Shown here one piece after another: positions 42,115 to 49,752 of a stretch of DNA of 64,000 nt; the first letter of the stretch is position 1; the number at the start of each line of letters is the position of its first letter. Made by a program: the position numbers and the translations under genes. The notes under the pieces are model-generated. The model ran no database searches and had not been told where the DNA came from. It worked only from the letters and a program-made list of their open reading frames with translations. The stretch is from Olsenella intestinalis (GTDB taxonomy: Bacteria; Actinomycetota; Coriobacteriia; Coriobacteriales; Atopobiaceae): contig NZ_JALGRK010000001.1 in the NCBI RefSeq assembly GCF_023276655.1, forward strand, positions 515,501-579,500, written 5' to 3'.

Positions 42115-42123
42115 TGCTAGAAT
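42115..42123 (+). promoter_or_regulatory. Extended -10 promoter of tRNA-Arg
   Basis: TGC-TAGAAT, 10 bp before the mature tRNA; no clear -35. Confidence 0.55.
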
Positions 42124-42133
42124 ATGTGAGCAC

Positions 42134-42209
42134 GGCCCCGTAGCTCAGGGGATAGAGCACAGGTTTCCTAAACCTGGTGTCGTTGGTTCGAATCCAATCG
42201 GGGTCACCA
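42134..42209 (+). tRNA. tRNA-Arg (CCT)
   Basis: Acceptor GGCCCCG with CGGGGTC; anticodon loop TTCCTAA gives CCT; CCA encoded at 42207-42209. Confidence 0.95.
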
Positions 42210-42217
42210 GAAAGATC

Positions 42218-42252
42218 GCAGGCCAGAGGCAGTCAGTCTCTGGCCTGCTTTT
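42218..42252 (+). terminator. Intrinsic terminator after tRNA-Arg
   Basis: GCAGGCCAGAG/CTCTGGCCTGC, a 9-nt loop, then TTTT. A GAGAAGAGC motif follows at 42259-42267. Confidence 0.88.
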
Positions 42253-42258
42253 GTTTGC

Positions 42259-42267
42259 GAGAAGAGC
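42259..42267 (-). repeat. GAGAAGAGC motif, noncoding copy
   Basis: On the minus strand it reads GGCAGGCTCTTCTCGC, the same extended form as the copies at 36003 and 59949. It lies just after the tRNA terminator. Confidence 0.8.
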
Positions 42268-42430
42268 CTGCCCCTTCGCGGCCACCAACCTCGCCCACGC
42301 GCGCCTTTTGCCCCTTGCACCCGAGCGTGTGGCCTGCGGCCGATTGCCGAGGCAAGGGCGCCGACCTCGGGCGCCACATGCTAGCATTTGATGAGCAAGA
42401 CGTTGGTGCCTGTTGGGCATGCGTAGCATG

Positions 42431-42461
42431 TGTCCGGGCGCGACCGTCCTCGCGCCGGACA
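42431..42461 (+). promoter_or_regulatory. Strong hairpin in the leader of the REC-GGDEF-EAL gene
   Basis: TGTCCGGGCGCGA pairs with TCGCGCCGGACA (12 bp, one bulge), 44 nt before the start codon. It is not followed by a T-run and does not match a c-di-GMP riboswitch core that I can see. An 11-codon ORF (42391-42426) ends just before it but has no ribosome site. Confidence 0.5.
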
Positions 42462-42505
42462 CCCGTCCGCGCCGGCCGTCGCGCCCCTCGGGGGATGACG
42501 CGCCT

Positions 42506-44176
42506 ATGATGCACAGCCGACCAATCAACCTCAGTGGCGTCAAGCGGACGATACTCGTCGTCGAGGACAACGAGCTCAACCGCGAGATGCTCTGTGCTTT
42601 CCTCTCGGACGACTTCGACATCATCCAGGCCGAGAACGGCCTCGTCGGGCTCGAACAGCTCGAGCAGAACTACGAGGACCTCTCGCTCGTCCTGCTCGAC
42701 GTCTACATGCCCGAGTGCGACGGCTTCGAGTTCCTGCGCCGCAAGGGCGCCGACGAGCGCTTCGCCGCCGTCCCGGTCATCGTCGCCACCGCGAGCGATG
42801 CCGCGGAGGACGAGATCGCCTGCCTCAAGCTTGGCGCGAACGACTTCGTCGTGAAGCCGTACAACGTCGAGATCATGATGAACCGCATCAACAACATCAT
42901 CCGCCTGCGCGAGTCGGCGTCCATCGTCAACCAGCTGACTTGGGATGACGTGACCGACCTCTACACGCGCGAGTTCTTCTACCGCCGCGTCGAGACCGTG
43001 TTCAGGGCCTATCCCGACAAGGACTTCGACATGGTCTGCTGCGACGTCGAGAAGTACAAGTCCCTCAGCGACCGCTACGGCAAGGCCGCCTGCGACGTCC
43101 TCCTGCACGACCTCGCCGCGCGCCTCGCCGACGTTCTGCCCGCGTGCGTGGCCGGCGGCCGCCTGGGCAGCGACACCCTCGCCTTCCTCATCGAGCACCA
43201 GGAGGGCGACTGGACCGGCATGTTCGAGACCATTGCCGACGACATCTTCGCGACGAGCGTGAGCGTCAAGTTCGGCATCGTGCCCCGCGTGAGCCCCGAG
43301 CTGCCGGTCGCGCTCACGTGCGACCGCGGCCTCATCGCCCTCGACAAGCTCAAGGGCACCATCGGCAGCGGTGCCGCCTTCTACACCGACGAGCTGCGCG
43401 TCCAGCAGATCCGCCAGCACATGATCGTCGAGGACTTCGACGAGGCCCTGGCCCAGCGCCAGTTCGTCGTCTTCTACCAGCCCAAGCACGGCCTCGGCGC
43501 AGACGCCACCTGCGGCGCCGAGGCGCTCGCGCGTTGGACCCACCCCGAGCTAGGCTTCATCTCGCCGGCCGAGTTCATCCCCCTCTTCGAGAGCAACGGC
43601 ATAATCACGAGGCTCGACCTCTACATCTGCGAGGAGGCCTGCCGCGAGGTCCGGCGCTGCCGCGATCTGGGCCTGCCGGTCGTCCCGATCTCCTTCAACG
43701 CCTCGCGCCTCGACTTCGACGACGCCGAGCTGCCCGCCAGGATCGCCGCCATCGCCGACCGCCACGAGGTCCCGCACGACCTGCTCCACATCGAGCTGAC
43801 CGAGACCATCTACTCCGACGGCCCCGAGACCGTCGCCCGCGTCCTGCGCGAGCTGCGCGCCCTCGGCTTCGGCGTCGAGCTCGACGACTTCGGCGCCGGC
43901 TTCTCGTCGCTCTCGTCGCTCAACGTCCTGCCCATCGACGTCATGAAGCTCGACATGAGCATGATCCGCCAAGCAAGCGAGCTCGACGACTTCCGCATCG
44001 TCGACTCGACCATCCGCCTCGCGCAGGCCCTCGGCTTCACGACCGTCGTCGAGGGCGTCGAGACCGCCAGCGAGGTCGACCGCCTCAGGCAGGTCGGCTG
44101 CGACCTCGTCCAGGGCTACTACTTCTCGAAGCCGCTGCGCCGCGAGGCCTTCGAGCGCTACCTTGCACGGGGCTAG
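42506..44176 (+). CDS. REC-GGDEF(degenerate)-EAL response regulator
   Basis: 556 residues from ATG 42506 (the adjacent ATG 42509 is equally possible; CGGGGGA upstream). The receiver domain (ILVVEDNELNRE, phospho-acceptor D65 in LLDVYMP) is followed by a GGDEF-like domain whose signature is ruined (GRLGSDTLAF in place of GGDEF, about 217-226). The EAL domain has all key positions: E339 in EALARW, SFNASR, IELTET, D460-D461 in LDDFGAGFSS, MKLDMSMI, VVEGVET and QGYYFSKPL. It therefore probably hydrolyses c-di-GMP under receiver control. It is followed by an Hpt gene and a permease-hybrid kinase; a phosphorelay ending here is inferred. Confidence 0.93.
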   Translation: MMHSRPINLSGVKRTILVVEDNELNREMLCAFLSDDFDIIQAENGLVGLEQLEQNYEDLSLVLLDVYMPECDGFEFLRRKGADERFAAVPVIVATASDAAEDEIACLKLGANDFVVKPYNVEIMMNRINNIIRLRESASIVNQLTWDDVTDLYTREFFYRRVETVFRAYPDKDFDMVCCDVEKYKSLSDRYGKAACDVLLHDLAARLADVLPACVAGGRLGSDTLAFLIEHQEGDWTGMFETIADDIFATSVSVKFGIVPRVSPELPVALTCDRGLIALDKLKGTIGSGAAFYTDELRVQQIRQHMIVEDFDEALAQRQFVVFYQPKHGLGADATCGAEALARWTHPELGFISPAEFIPLFESNGIITRLDLYICEEACREVRRCRDLGLPVVPISFNASRLDFDDAELPARIAAIADRHEVPHDLLHIELTETIYSDGPETVARVLRELRALGFGVELDDFGAGFSSLSSLNVLPIDVMKLDMSMIRQASELDDFRIVDSTIRLAQALGFTTVVEGVETASEVDRLRQVGCDLVQGYYFSKPLRREAFERYLARG

Positions 44177-44193
44177 CGGCGCCCCGCGCAGCC

Positions 44194-44202
44194 GAGAAGA
44201 GC
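44194..44202 (+). repeat. GAGAAGAGC motif, noncoding copy
   Basis: In the context GCCGAGAAGAGCCGCG, 18 nt after the EAL gene stop and before the Hpt start. Confidence 0.8.
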
Positions 44203-44243
44203 CGCGCCCTCGCGCGCGGCCCGCACGCCAAAGGGGAGGCCAC

Positions 44244-44615
44244 ATGGACCTGAGAGAGCTTTACGACCAGATCGGCGGCTCGTACGACGAGGCCATCGGC
44301 CGCCTGCGGACCGAGTCGCTCGTCGGCACCTTCGTCGTGCGCTTCGCCGCGGACCCCTCGATCCCGAACCTGCTCAACGCCTGGTCGCGCGGCGACGAGC
44401 AGGCCGCCTTCGAGGCTGCCCACGCCGCCAAGGGCGTCTGCCAGAACCTCGCGCTCACCTCGCTCGGCGAGCCGGCCTCCGCCATCTGCGAGGCGCTCCG
44501 GCCCGGCAACGACGACCTGCGCGCCGCCACGGACGTTGACGCCCGCATCGGCGAGCTTCGCGACGCATACGAGCGCGCCATCGACGCCATCGACGCCTTC
44601 GAGAGGGGCCGTTAG
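44244..44615 (+). CDS. Histidine phosphotransfer (Hpt) protein
   Basis: 123 residues from ATG 44244 (AGGGGAGG upstream). Helical throughout; the segment FEAAHAAKGVCQNLAL matches the Hpt site HxxKG, with the phospho-accepting His in AHAAKG. A free Hpt carries phosphate from a hybrid kinase's receiver to a final response regulator. Here it sits exactly between such a regulator (67 bp before) and a hybrid kinase (20 bp after), so its partners are probably these two. Confidence 0.88.
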   Translation: MDLRELYDQIGGSYDEAIGRLRTESLVGTFVVRFAADPSIPNLLNAWSRGDEQAAFEAAHAAKGVCQNLALTSLGEPASAICEALRPGNDDLRAATDVDARIGELRDAYERAIDAIDAFERGR

Positions 44616-44635
44616 GCCAGAGGGGAGCTCGTCCC

Positions 44636-47600
44636 GTGCAGACCGAACAAGCCACAGGGCCCCGAGGCGGCCTCACGCGCTACCTCTCGTCTCTCAACGT
44701 CTGGGCGCTCTCGCTCGGCTGCATCGTGGGCTGGGGCGCCTTCGTCATGCCGGGCGTGCAGCTGCTGCCCATGGCGGGTCCCCTCGGGACCGTCATCGCC
44801 CTCGCCATCGGCGCGGCCGCCATGTGCGTCGTCGCCTTCAACATCCAGGCCATGGCGAAGCGCTACCCCGACTCGGGCGGCGCCTTCACCTACACCAAGC
44901 GCGTCTTCGGCTACGACCACTCCTTCCTCTGCTCGTGGTCGCTCGTCCTCGCCTACATCTCGATCATCTGGGCCAACGCGACGGCCCTCATCCTCATCGC
45001 CCGCTACCTCCTCGGCCCCGTCCTGCAGTTCGGCTTCAGCTACAAGGTCGCCGGCTACGACGTCTACCTCGGCGAGATCATCGTCACGATCTGCGTCCTG
45101 GTCCTCTTCGGCTACCTGACCACCAAGCGCAAGCGCGTCGTGAAGACGCTCAACACCATCTTCGCCCTCGTCCTGCTCCTCGGCACCGTCGCCTGCTTCG
45201 TCGGCGTGCTCGTGCTCTCCCATGCCACGCCGCTCACCTTCGAGCCGCGCCTCTCGCCCCTTGACGACCCCGTCAGCGGCATCGTGGGCATCGTGGCGAT
45301 TGCGCCCTGGGCCTTCATCGGCTTCGAGTCGGTCTCCCATGCCGTGGGCGAGATCACCTTCTCGCCCCGCCGCCTCCTGCGCCCCCTCGTGCTCGCCATC
45401 CTCGCCGGCGCCGCAATCTACGTCATGACCTCGCTCATCTCGGTCGTGGCCACGCCCGCGGTCTACGGCTCCTGGGTCGACTACATGCTCGACCTCGGAA
45501 ACCTTCAGGCCCTCGTCGGCCTTCCCGTCTTCCACGCCGTTCGCGTCACCATGGGCGAGGGCGGCCTCATGCTGCTCGCCGCGACCGTCTTCTCGGCCAT
45601 CGCCACGAGCCTCATCGGGCTCAACCGTGCCGCGAGCCGCCTCATCTACCACATCGCCGACGACGGCCTGCTGCCTCCCTGGCTCGCCCGCACCGACGAC
45701 GACGGCGTCCCCAAGAACGCGATCGTCTTCGTCGTGGGCGCCTCGCTCGTCGCACCCTTCGTCGGCCGCGCCGCCATCGGCTGGATCGTCGACGTCACCA
45801 CCGTCGCCGCCTCCATCGCCTACGCCTACGTCTCGGCCTGCGCGCTGCGCACCGCCCGAGAAGAGCACAGGCCCTTCTCGGCCGTCATGGCCGTCCTCGG
45901 CATCGTCCTGTCGGCCGCGTTCTTCATCCACCCGCTCATCCCCAACTTCTGGAACATCTCCGTCCTCGCGCCCGAGTCCTACCTCATCCTCGCGGCCTGG
46001 TGCATCCTCGGCCTCGGCTTCTTCCGCATCATCTTCCAGCGCGACCGGCGCGGCCGCTTCGGCCACTCCACGATCGTGTGGATGGTCATGCTGTCGCTCA
46101 TCTTCTTCTCGTCGACCATGTGGGTCCGCCAGTCCACGCACACCGCCGCCGAGCAGACCGTCGCCGAGGTCGACGCCTTCTACCGCAAGGAGCACAGCGA
46201 CCACGGCCTCAAGCTGACCGAGCGCGAGCTCACCGACGAGGCCCTCTTCCTCCAGCAGGAGACCGAGGCCATCCGCTCCTCGCACCTCAGCAGCTACCTC
46301 GTCCAGGTCGTCCTCCTCGTCGCCAGCCTCGCGATCATGTTCAGCATCTACTCGCTCATGCGCCGCCGCGAGCGCGAGACCGACACGCGCCGCCTCGCCG
46401 CCGAGCAGACCTCGCGCGCCAAGACCATCTTCCTCTCCAACATGTCGCACGACATCCGCACGCCCATGAACGCGATCATCGGCTACACCAACATCGCGCG
46501 CCGCGACTCGCTCACCCTGCCCGAGGTCCGCTCCTACCTCGACAAGATCGACTCCTCGAGCAAGCACCTGCTCAGCCTCATCAACGACGTCCTCGAGATG
46601 AGCCGCGTCGAGAGCGGCAAGATGGAGCTCGTCGCCTCCGAGTGCGACCTCACGTCCGTCATGGGCGACGTCCGCGACATGTTCAGCGAGCAAATGGCCG
46701 AGAAGAGCATAGCCTTCGTCGTCGACGCCACCGACGTCCGCGACCCTCACGTGCTGTGCGACGCGAGCCGCCTCGACCGCGTCCTGCTCAACCTCGTGAG
46801 CAACGCCTACAAGTTCACGCCCGAGGGCGGCTCGGTCACCGTCACGCTCTCCCAGATCGGCCGCGCCCACGAGGGTCGCGCCCGCTTCGAGGTCCGCGTG
46901 CGCGACACGGGCATCGGCATGAGCGAGGAGTTCGCCCGCCGCGTCTTCGAGCCCTTCGAGCGCGAGCAGACCAGCACCGTGAGCGGCGTCGAGGGCACGG
47001 GCCTCGGCATGGCGATCACCAAGAGCATCGTCGACCTCATGGGCGGCACGATCGACGTGACGACCGCGCCCGGCAAGGGCACCGAGTTCGTCGTCGAGCT
47101 CGACCTCGAGCTTGCGCCTGAGCCCGACCTCGCCATGGCTCCCGCCGAGGCGTCCGCGAGCGCGCCCACGGACTTCTCCGGCAGGCGCGTCCTGCTCGTG
47201 GAGGACAACGAGATCAACCGCGACATCGCGACGCTTATCCTGCGCGACCTTGGCTTTGAGGTCGAGAGCGCCGAGAACGGACGCATTGCGCTCGACGCGA
47301 TGGCCGCGGCAGAGCCGGGCCACTTCGACGTGGTCCTCATGGACGTGCAGATGCCCGTCATGGACGGCTTCGAGGCGACCCGCGCCATCCGCGCCCTCGA
47401 CGACCCCGTGCGTGCGGCCGTGCCGATCGTGGCCGTCACGGCCAACGTCTTCGTGGAGGACGTCCAGGTCGCGCTCGACGCCGGCATGGACGCCCATCTG
47501 CCCAAGCCGCTCGACGTCCCCATGCTCGTCGACGTCCTGGGCGAGCTGCTCGACGGCCGCGGCGCCGCAAGGGAGGCCGCGGGAGAAGAGCACCCCGCCT

Positions 47601-47677
47601 CGCATGACGCGAACCGGGGTGTGGCAGGGTCTTCCGTTGTTGCCTCCGACGAGGCCTTGCGCACGCCGTCGGACTAG
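44636..47677 (+). CDS. APC-family permease fused to hybrid histidine kinase
   Basis: 1013 residues, GTG start at 44636 with GAGGGGAG upstream. Residues about 15-465 are a full amino-acid/polyamine (APC) permease: SLGCIVGWGAFVMPG near the start, YPDSGGAFTYTKRVFG, APWAFIGFESVSHAVGE and a dozen hydrophobic helices. Then come a helix (about 478-500), a charged extracytoplasmic loop, a last helix (553-578), a coiled linker, HisKA with H605 in NMSHDIRTPMNAI, a HATPase (NLVSNAYKFTPEGG, DTGIGMSEEFARR, GTGLGMAITKSIV), and a receiver with D903 in VLMDVQMPVMDG. It may sense or transport an amino acid and drive the Hpt/EAL proteins. Similar logic is known for CbrA (SLC5-kinase). Its stop overlaps that of the convergent ade by 4 nt. 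Confidence 0.93.
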   Translation: MQTEQATGPRGGLTRYLSSLNVWALSLGCIVGWGAFVMPGVQLLPMAGPLGTVIALAIGAAAMCVVAFNIQAMAKRYPDSGGAFTYTKRVFGYDHSFLCSWSLVLAYISIIWANATALILIARYLLGPVLQFGFSYKVAGYDVYLGEIIVTICVLVLFGYLTTKRKRVVKTLNTIFALVLLLGTVACFVGVLVLSHATPLTFEPRLSPLDDPVSGIVGIVAIAPWAFIGFESVSHAVGEITFSPRRLLRPLVLAILAGAAIYVMTSLISVVATPAVYGSWVDYMLDLGNLQALVGLPVFHAVRVTMGEGGLMLLAATVFSAIATSLIGLNRAASRLIYHIADDGLLPPWLARTDDDGVPKNAIVFVVGASLVAPFVGRAAIGWIVDVTTVAASIAYAYVSACALRTAREEHRPFSAVMAVLGIVLSAAFFIHPLIPNFWNISVLAPESYLILAAWCILGLGFFRIIFQRDRRGRFGHSTIVWMVMLSLIFFSSTMWVRQSTHTAAEQTVAEVDAFYRKEHSDHGLKLTERELTDEALFLQQETEAIRSSHLSSYLVQVVLLVASLAIMFSIYSLMRRRERETDTRRLAAEQTSRAKTIFLSNMSHDIRTPMNAIIGYTNIARRDSLTLPEVRSYLDKIDSSSKHLLSLINDVLEMSRVESGKMELVASECDLTSVMGDVRDMFSEQMAEKSIAFVVDATDVRDPHVLCDASRLDRVLLNLVSNAYKFTPEGGSVTVTLSQIGRAHEGRARFEVRVRDTGIGMSEEFARRVFEPFEREQTSTVSGVEGTGLGMAITKSIVDLMGGTIDVTTAPGKGTEFVVELDLELAPEPDLAMAPAEASASAPTDFSGRRVLLVEDNEINRDIATLILRDLGFEVESAENGRIALDAMAAAEPGHFDVVLMDVQMPVMDGFEATRAIRALDDPVRAAVPIVAVTANVFVEDVQVALDAGMDAHLPKPLDVPMLVDVLGELLDGRGAAREAAGEEHPASHDANRGVAGSSVVASDEALRTPSD

Positions 47678-49569
47678 GCCTCGATCAGCGGCTCCATCTC
47701 GAAGCTGACGCAGTTCACGTAGCCGCGGTTGGTGAGGCGCAGCTCCGGCACGCAGGCGAGCGACGTGATGCCCATCGTCATGAACGGCGACGGCATCGTG
47801 CAGCCAAGGTCGCGCCAGGCCTGCTCGACCTTGGCGACCTGCGCGGCCACGTCGTCCACGTGCCCCGTGCCCATGAGGCCGCACACGGGAAGCTCCACGA
47901 GGGCGACCACCTTGCCGTCGGCGACGGCGACCTCGCCGCCCTCGCACTCGAGCAGCGTCTTCGCAGCGAGCGCCATGTCCTCGTCGTTGTCGCCCATGAC
48001 CAGCAGGTTGTGGGCGTCGTGGCTCACGGTCTGCGCGAACGCGCCGTGGATGCCGAAGCCCTTTACGAAGCCGAAGGAGTGGACGCCGTCCGTCCCGTGG
48101 TGACGGTCGAACACGCACATCTTGAGGATGTCGCCCTCCTTGTCGGCCACGATCAGGCCGTCCTTGACGGGCACGTCGAGCACGAGGTCGTCGGTCACGG
48201 TCGCGCCCGACTCGGCGCCAAGCACGCGCACGCGGGCGGTCCCGTCGGGAAGCGTCGCCGAGATGTCCACGCCCTTCTCGGCGAGCGCCTCGGCGCAGGT
48301 CTTGCCGTTGGGGACCGACACGCCAAGTCGGGCGTCGGCCAGCGCGGGGATCTCGAAGGTCTCGGGCGTGGGTTCGAAGCCCAGGTTCATCGTGTGCGTC
48401 ATCCAGTCGGGCCAGGCATAGGGCTCGGGGTCGAAGCAGGGCTTGCCGTCCTTGGCCACGACGTCGCCGTCGATCATGACGAGGCGCGCGTTGAAGTCGC
48501 GCAGGTCGTCGAAGAGCACGAGGTCGGCGCACTGGCCCGGCGTGAGTGAGCCCATCTCGCGGCCGAGGCCGAAGTACTGCGCGCAGTTGATGGTGCACAT
48601 CTGCAGGGCGCGCACGGGGTCGAGGCCGAGCGCGACGGCCTCACGCAGCACGCGGTCGAGGTGGCCGTCGCTCACGAGCGTGTTGGGGTGGCAGTCGTCG
48701 GTGCACAGGAGGCAGTGCGAGGTGTCCATGCCGCTCTCGATGAGCTGCGGCAGGTACTCGGGCATGCTGAGCCATGCCGAGCCGAAGCGCAGCTGGACGT
48801 AGACGCCCATGCGCAGCTCGGTCTGGACGTCCTTCCAGGTGTTGCACTCGTGGTCCGAGGTGACGCCCGCGGCCACGTAGGCCGAGAGCTTGTCGGAGTG
48901 GTTGCCCAGCGGCAGGTGGCCGGTCACCACGTGGTCGGCCTTGAGGGTCTCGCCGATCTCGTCGAGCAGGTTCTCGTCGGCCGCGAAGACGCCCGGGAAG
49001 TTCATCATCTCGCCGAGCGCGACGACGTCGTCCCACTGCATCGACTCGGCGATGTCGGCCGCATCGATGGTGGCGCCGGTGTCCTCCACGTCGTGCACCG
49101 CCGGCACGCACGACGGCGGCGTCATCATCGCCTTGAGCGGCGAGCTCTTGTCGTCGAACATGCAACGGGTGCCCTTGAGCCCGCGGACGTTGCCCACCTC
49201 GTGCGGGTCCGCGAAGATCGCCGTGGTGCCGCGCGGCACGACGGCGCGGCCGTACTCGCCCACGCCGATCATCGAGCTCTCTACGTGGATGTGGCTGTCC
49301 ATGAGGCCCGGCGACGCAAAGAGGCCCGTCGCGTCGATCACCTTGGTGTCCGGCCCGATGCAGCGGTCGGCCGTGTGGTGCCCGATGCCGAGAAAAGCGA
49401 CGCGTCCGCAGCCGATGGCGATGTCGGTGTCCGGGAGGATCTCGCCGGTGGCGACGCTCACGTAGTTGGCGTGCTTGATGACCACGTCGGCCGGCCTCTG
49501 GCCGAGCGCGATGCGAACGAGCTCCTTGTTGCACTCCCACAGGGGCGTCTTGCAGAACGTGTTAAGCAT
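47674..49569 (-). CDS. ade: Adenine deaminase
   Basis: Converts adenine to hypoxanthine in purine salvage. 631 residues, within the family's 550-630. An amidohydrolase with the diagnostic DSHIHVESSM metal motif after GLFASPGLM, followed by PRGTTAIFADPHEVGNV; downstream are GHLPLGNHSDKLSAYVAAGVTSDHE and LLCTDDCHPNTLV. The C-terminal domain includes GFVKGFGIHGAFAQTVSHDAHNLLVMG, typical of Ade. ATG 49569 has GAGGAGAG upstream on the minus strand. It is convergent with the permease-kinase and overlaps its stop (CTAG). Confidence 0.96.
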   Translation of the reverse strand: MLNTFCKTPLWECNKELVRIALGQRPADVVIKHANYVSVATGEILPDTDIAIGCGRVAFLGIGHHTADRCIGPDTKVIDATGLFASPGLMDSHIHVESSMIGVGEYGRAVVPRGTTAIFADPHEVGNVRGLKGTRCMFDDKSSPLKAMMTPPSCVPAVHDVEDTGATIDAADIAESMQWDDVVALGEMMNFPGVFAADENLLDEIGETLKADHVVTGHLPLGNHSDKLSAYVAAGVTSDHECNTWKDVQTELRMGVYVQLRFGSAWLSMPEYLPQLIESGMDTSHCLLCTDDCHPNTLVSDGHLDRVLREAVALGLDPVRALQMCTINCAQYFGLGREMGSLTPGQCADLVLFDDLRDFNARLVMIDGDVVAKDGKPCFDPEPYAWPDWMTHTMNLGFEPTPETFEIPALADARLGVSVPNGKTCAEALAEKGVDISATLPDGTARVRVLGAESGATVTDDLVLDVPVKDGLIVADKEGDILKMCVFDRHHGTDGVHSFGFVKGFGIHGAFAQTVSHDAHNLLVMGDNDEDMALAAKTLLECEGGEVAVADGKVVALVELPVCGLMGTGHVDDVAAQVAKVEQAWRDLGCTMPSPFMTMGITSLACVPELRLTNRGYVNCVSFEMEPLIEA

Positions 49570-49699
49570 CTCTCTCCTCGTGTTCTCGGGTGCCGCTCTT
49601 CGGCTTCGATGGTAGCGCCGCGCGGGCGCGTGCTACCCGTTTCGAAACATGCGCGTCACGCCCTGCCAGACTTATCTCACGCGCGGGCGTCTGCGCGTA

Positions 49700-49730
49700 C
49701 AAGAGGGGGCGCCGCAGCGCGGCGCCCCCG
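49700..49730 (-). terminator. Terminator of the leftward cell-wall operon
   Basis: 11-bp perfect stem GGGGGCGCCGC/GCGGCGCCCCC with a 3-nt loop, about 23 bp after the PASTA kinase stop; on the minus strand it is followed by CTCTTGT. Confidence 0.75.
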
Positions 49731-49752
49731 GACGTGGTGCATGGCGCGGGGG

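Noticed and set aside
42253-42505. c-di-GMP riboswitch before the EAL gene
   Set aside because: A strong hairpin is present but the conserved core sequences of the known c-di-GMP classes are not visible.
44612-48598. 1328-codon minus-strand frame across Hpt, permease-kinase and ade
   Set aside because: Overlaps three recognised genes in the wrong frame and shows no domain; a shadow of high GC.
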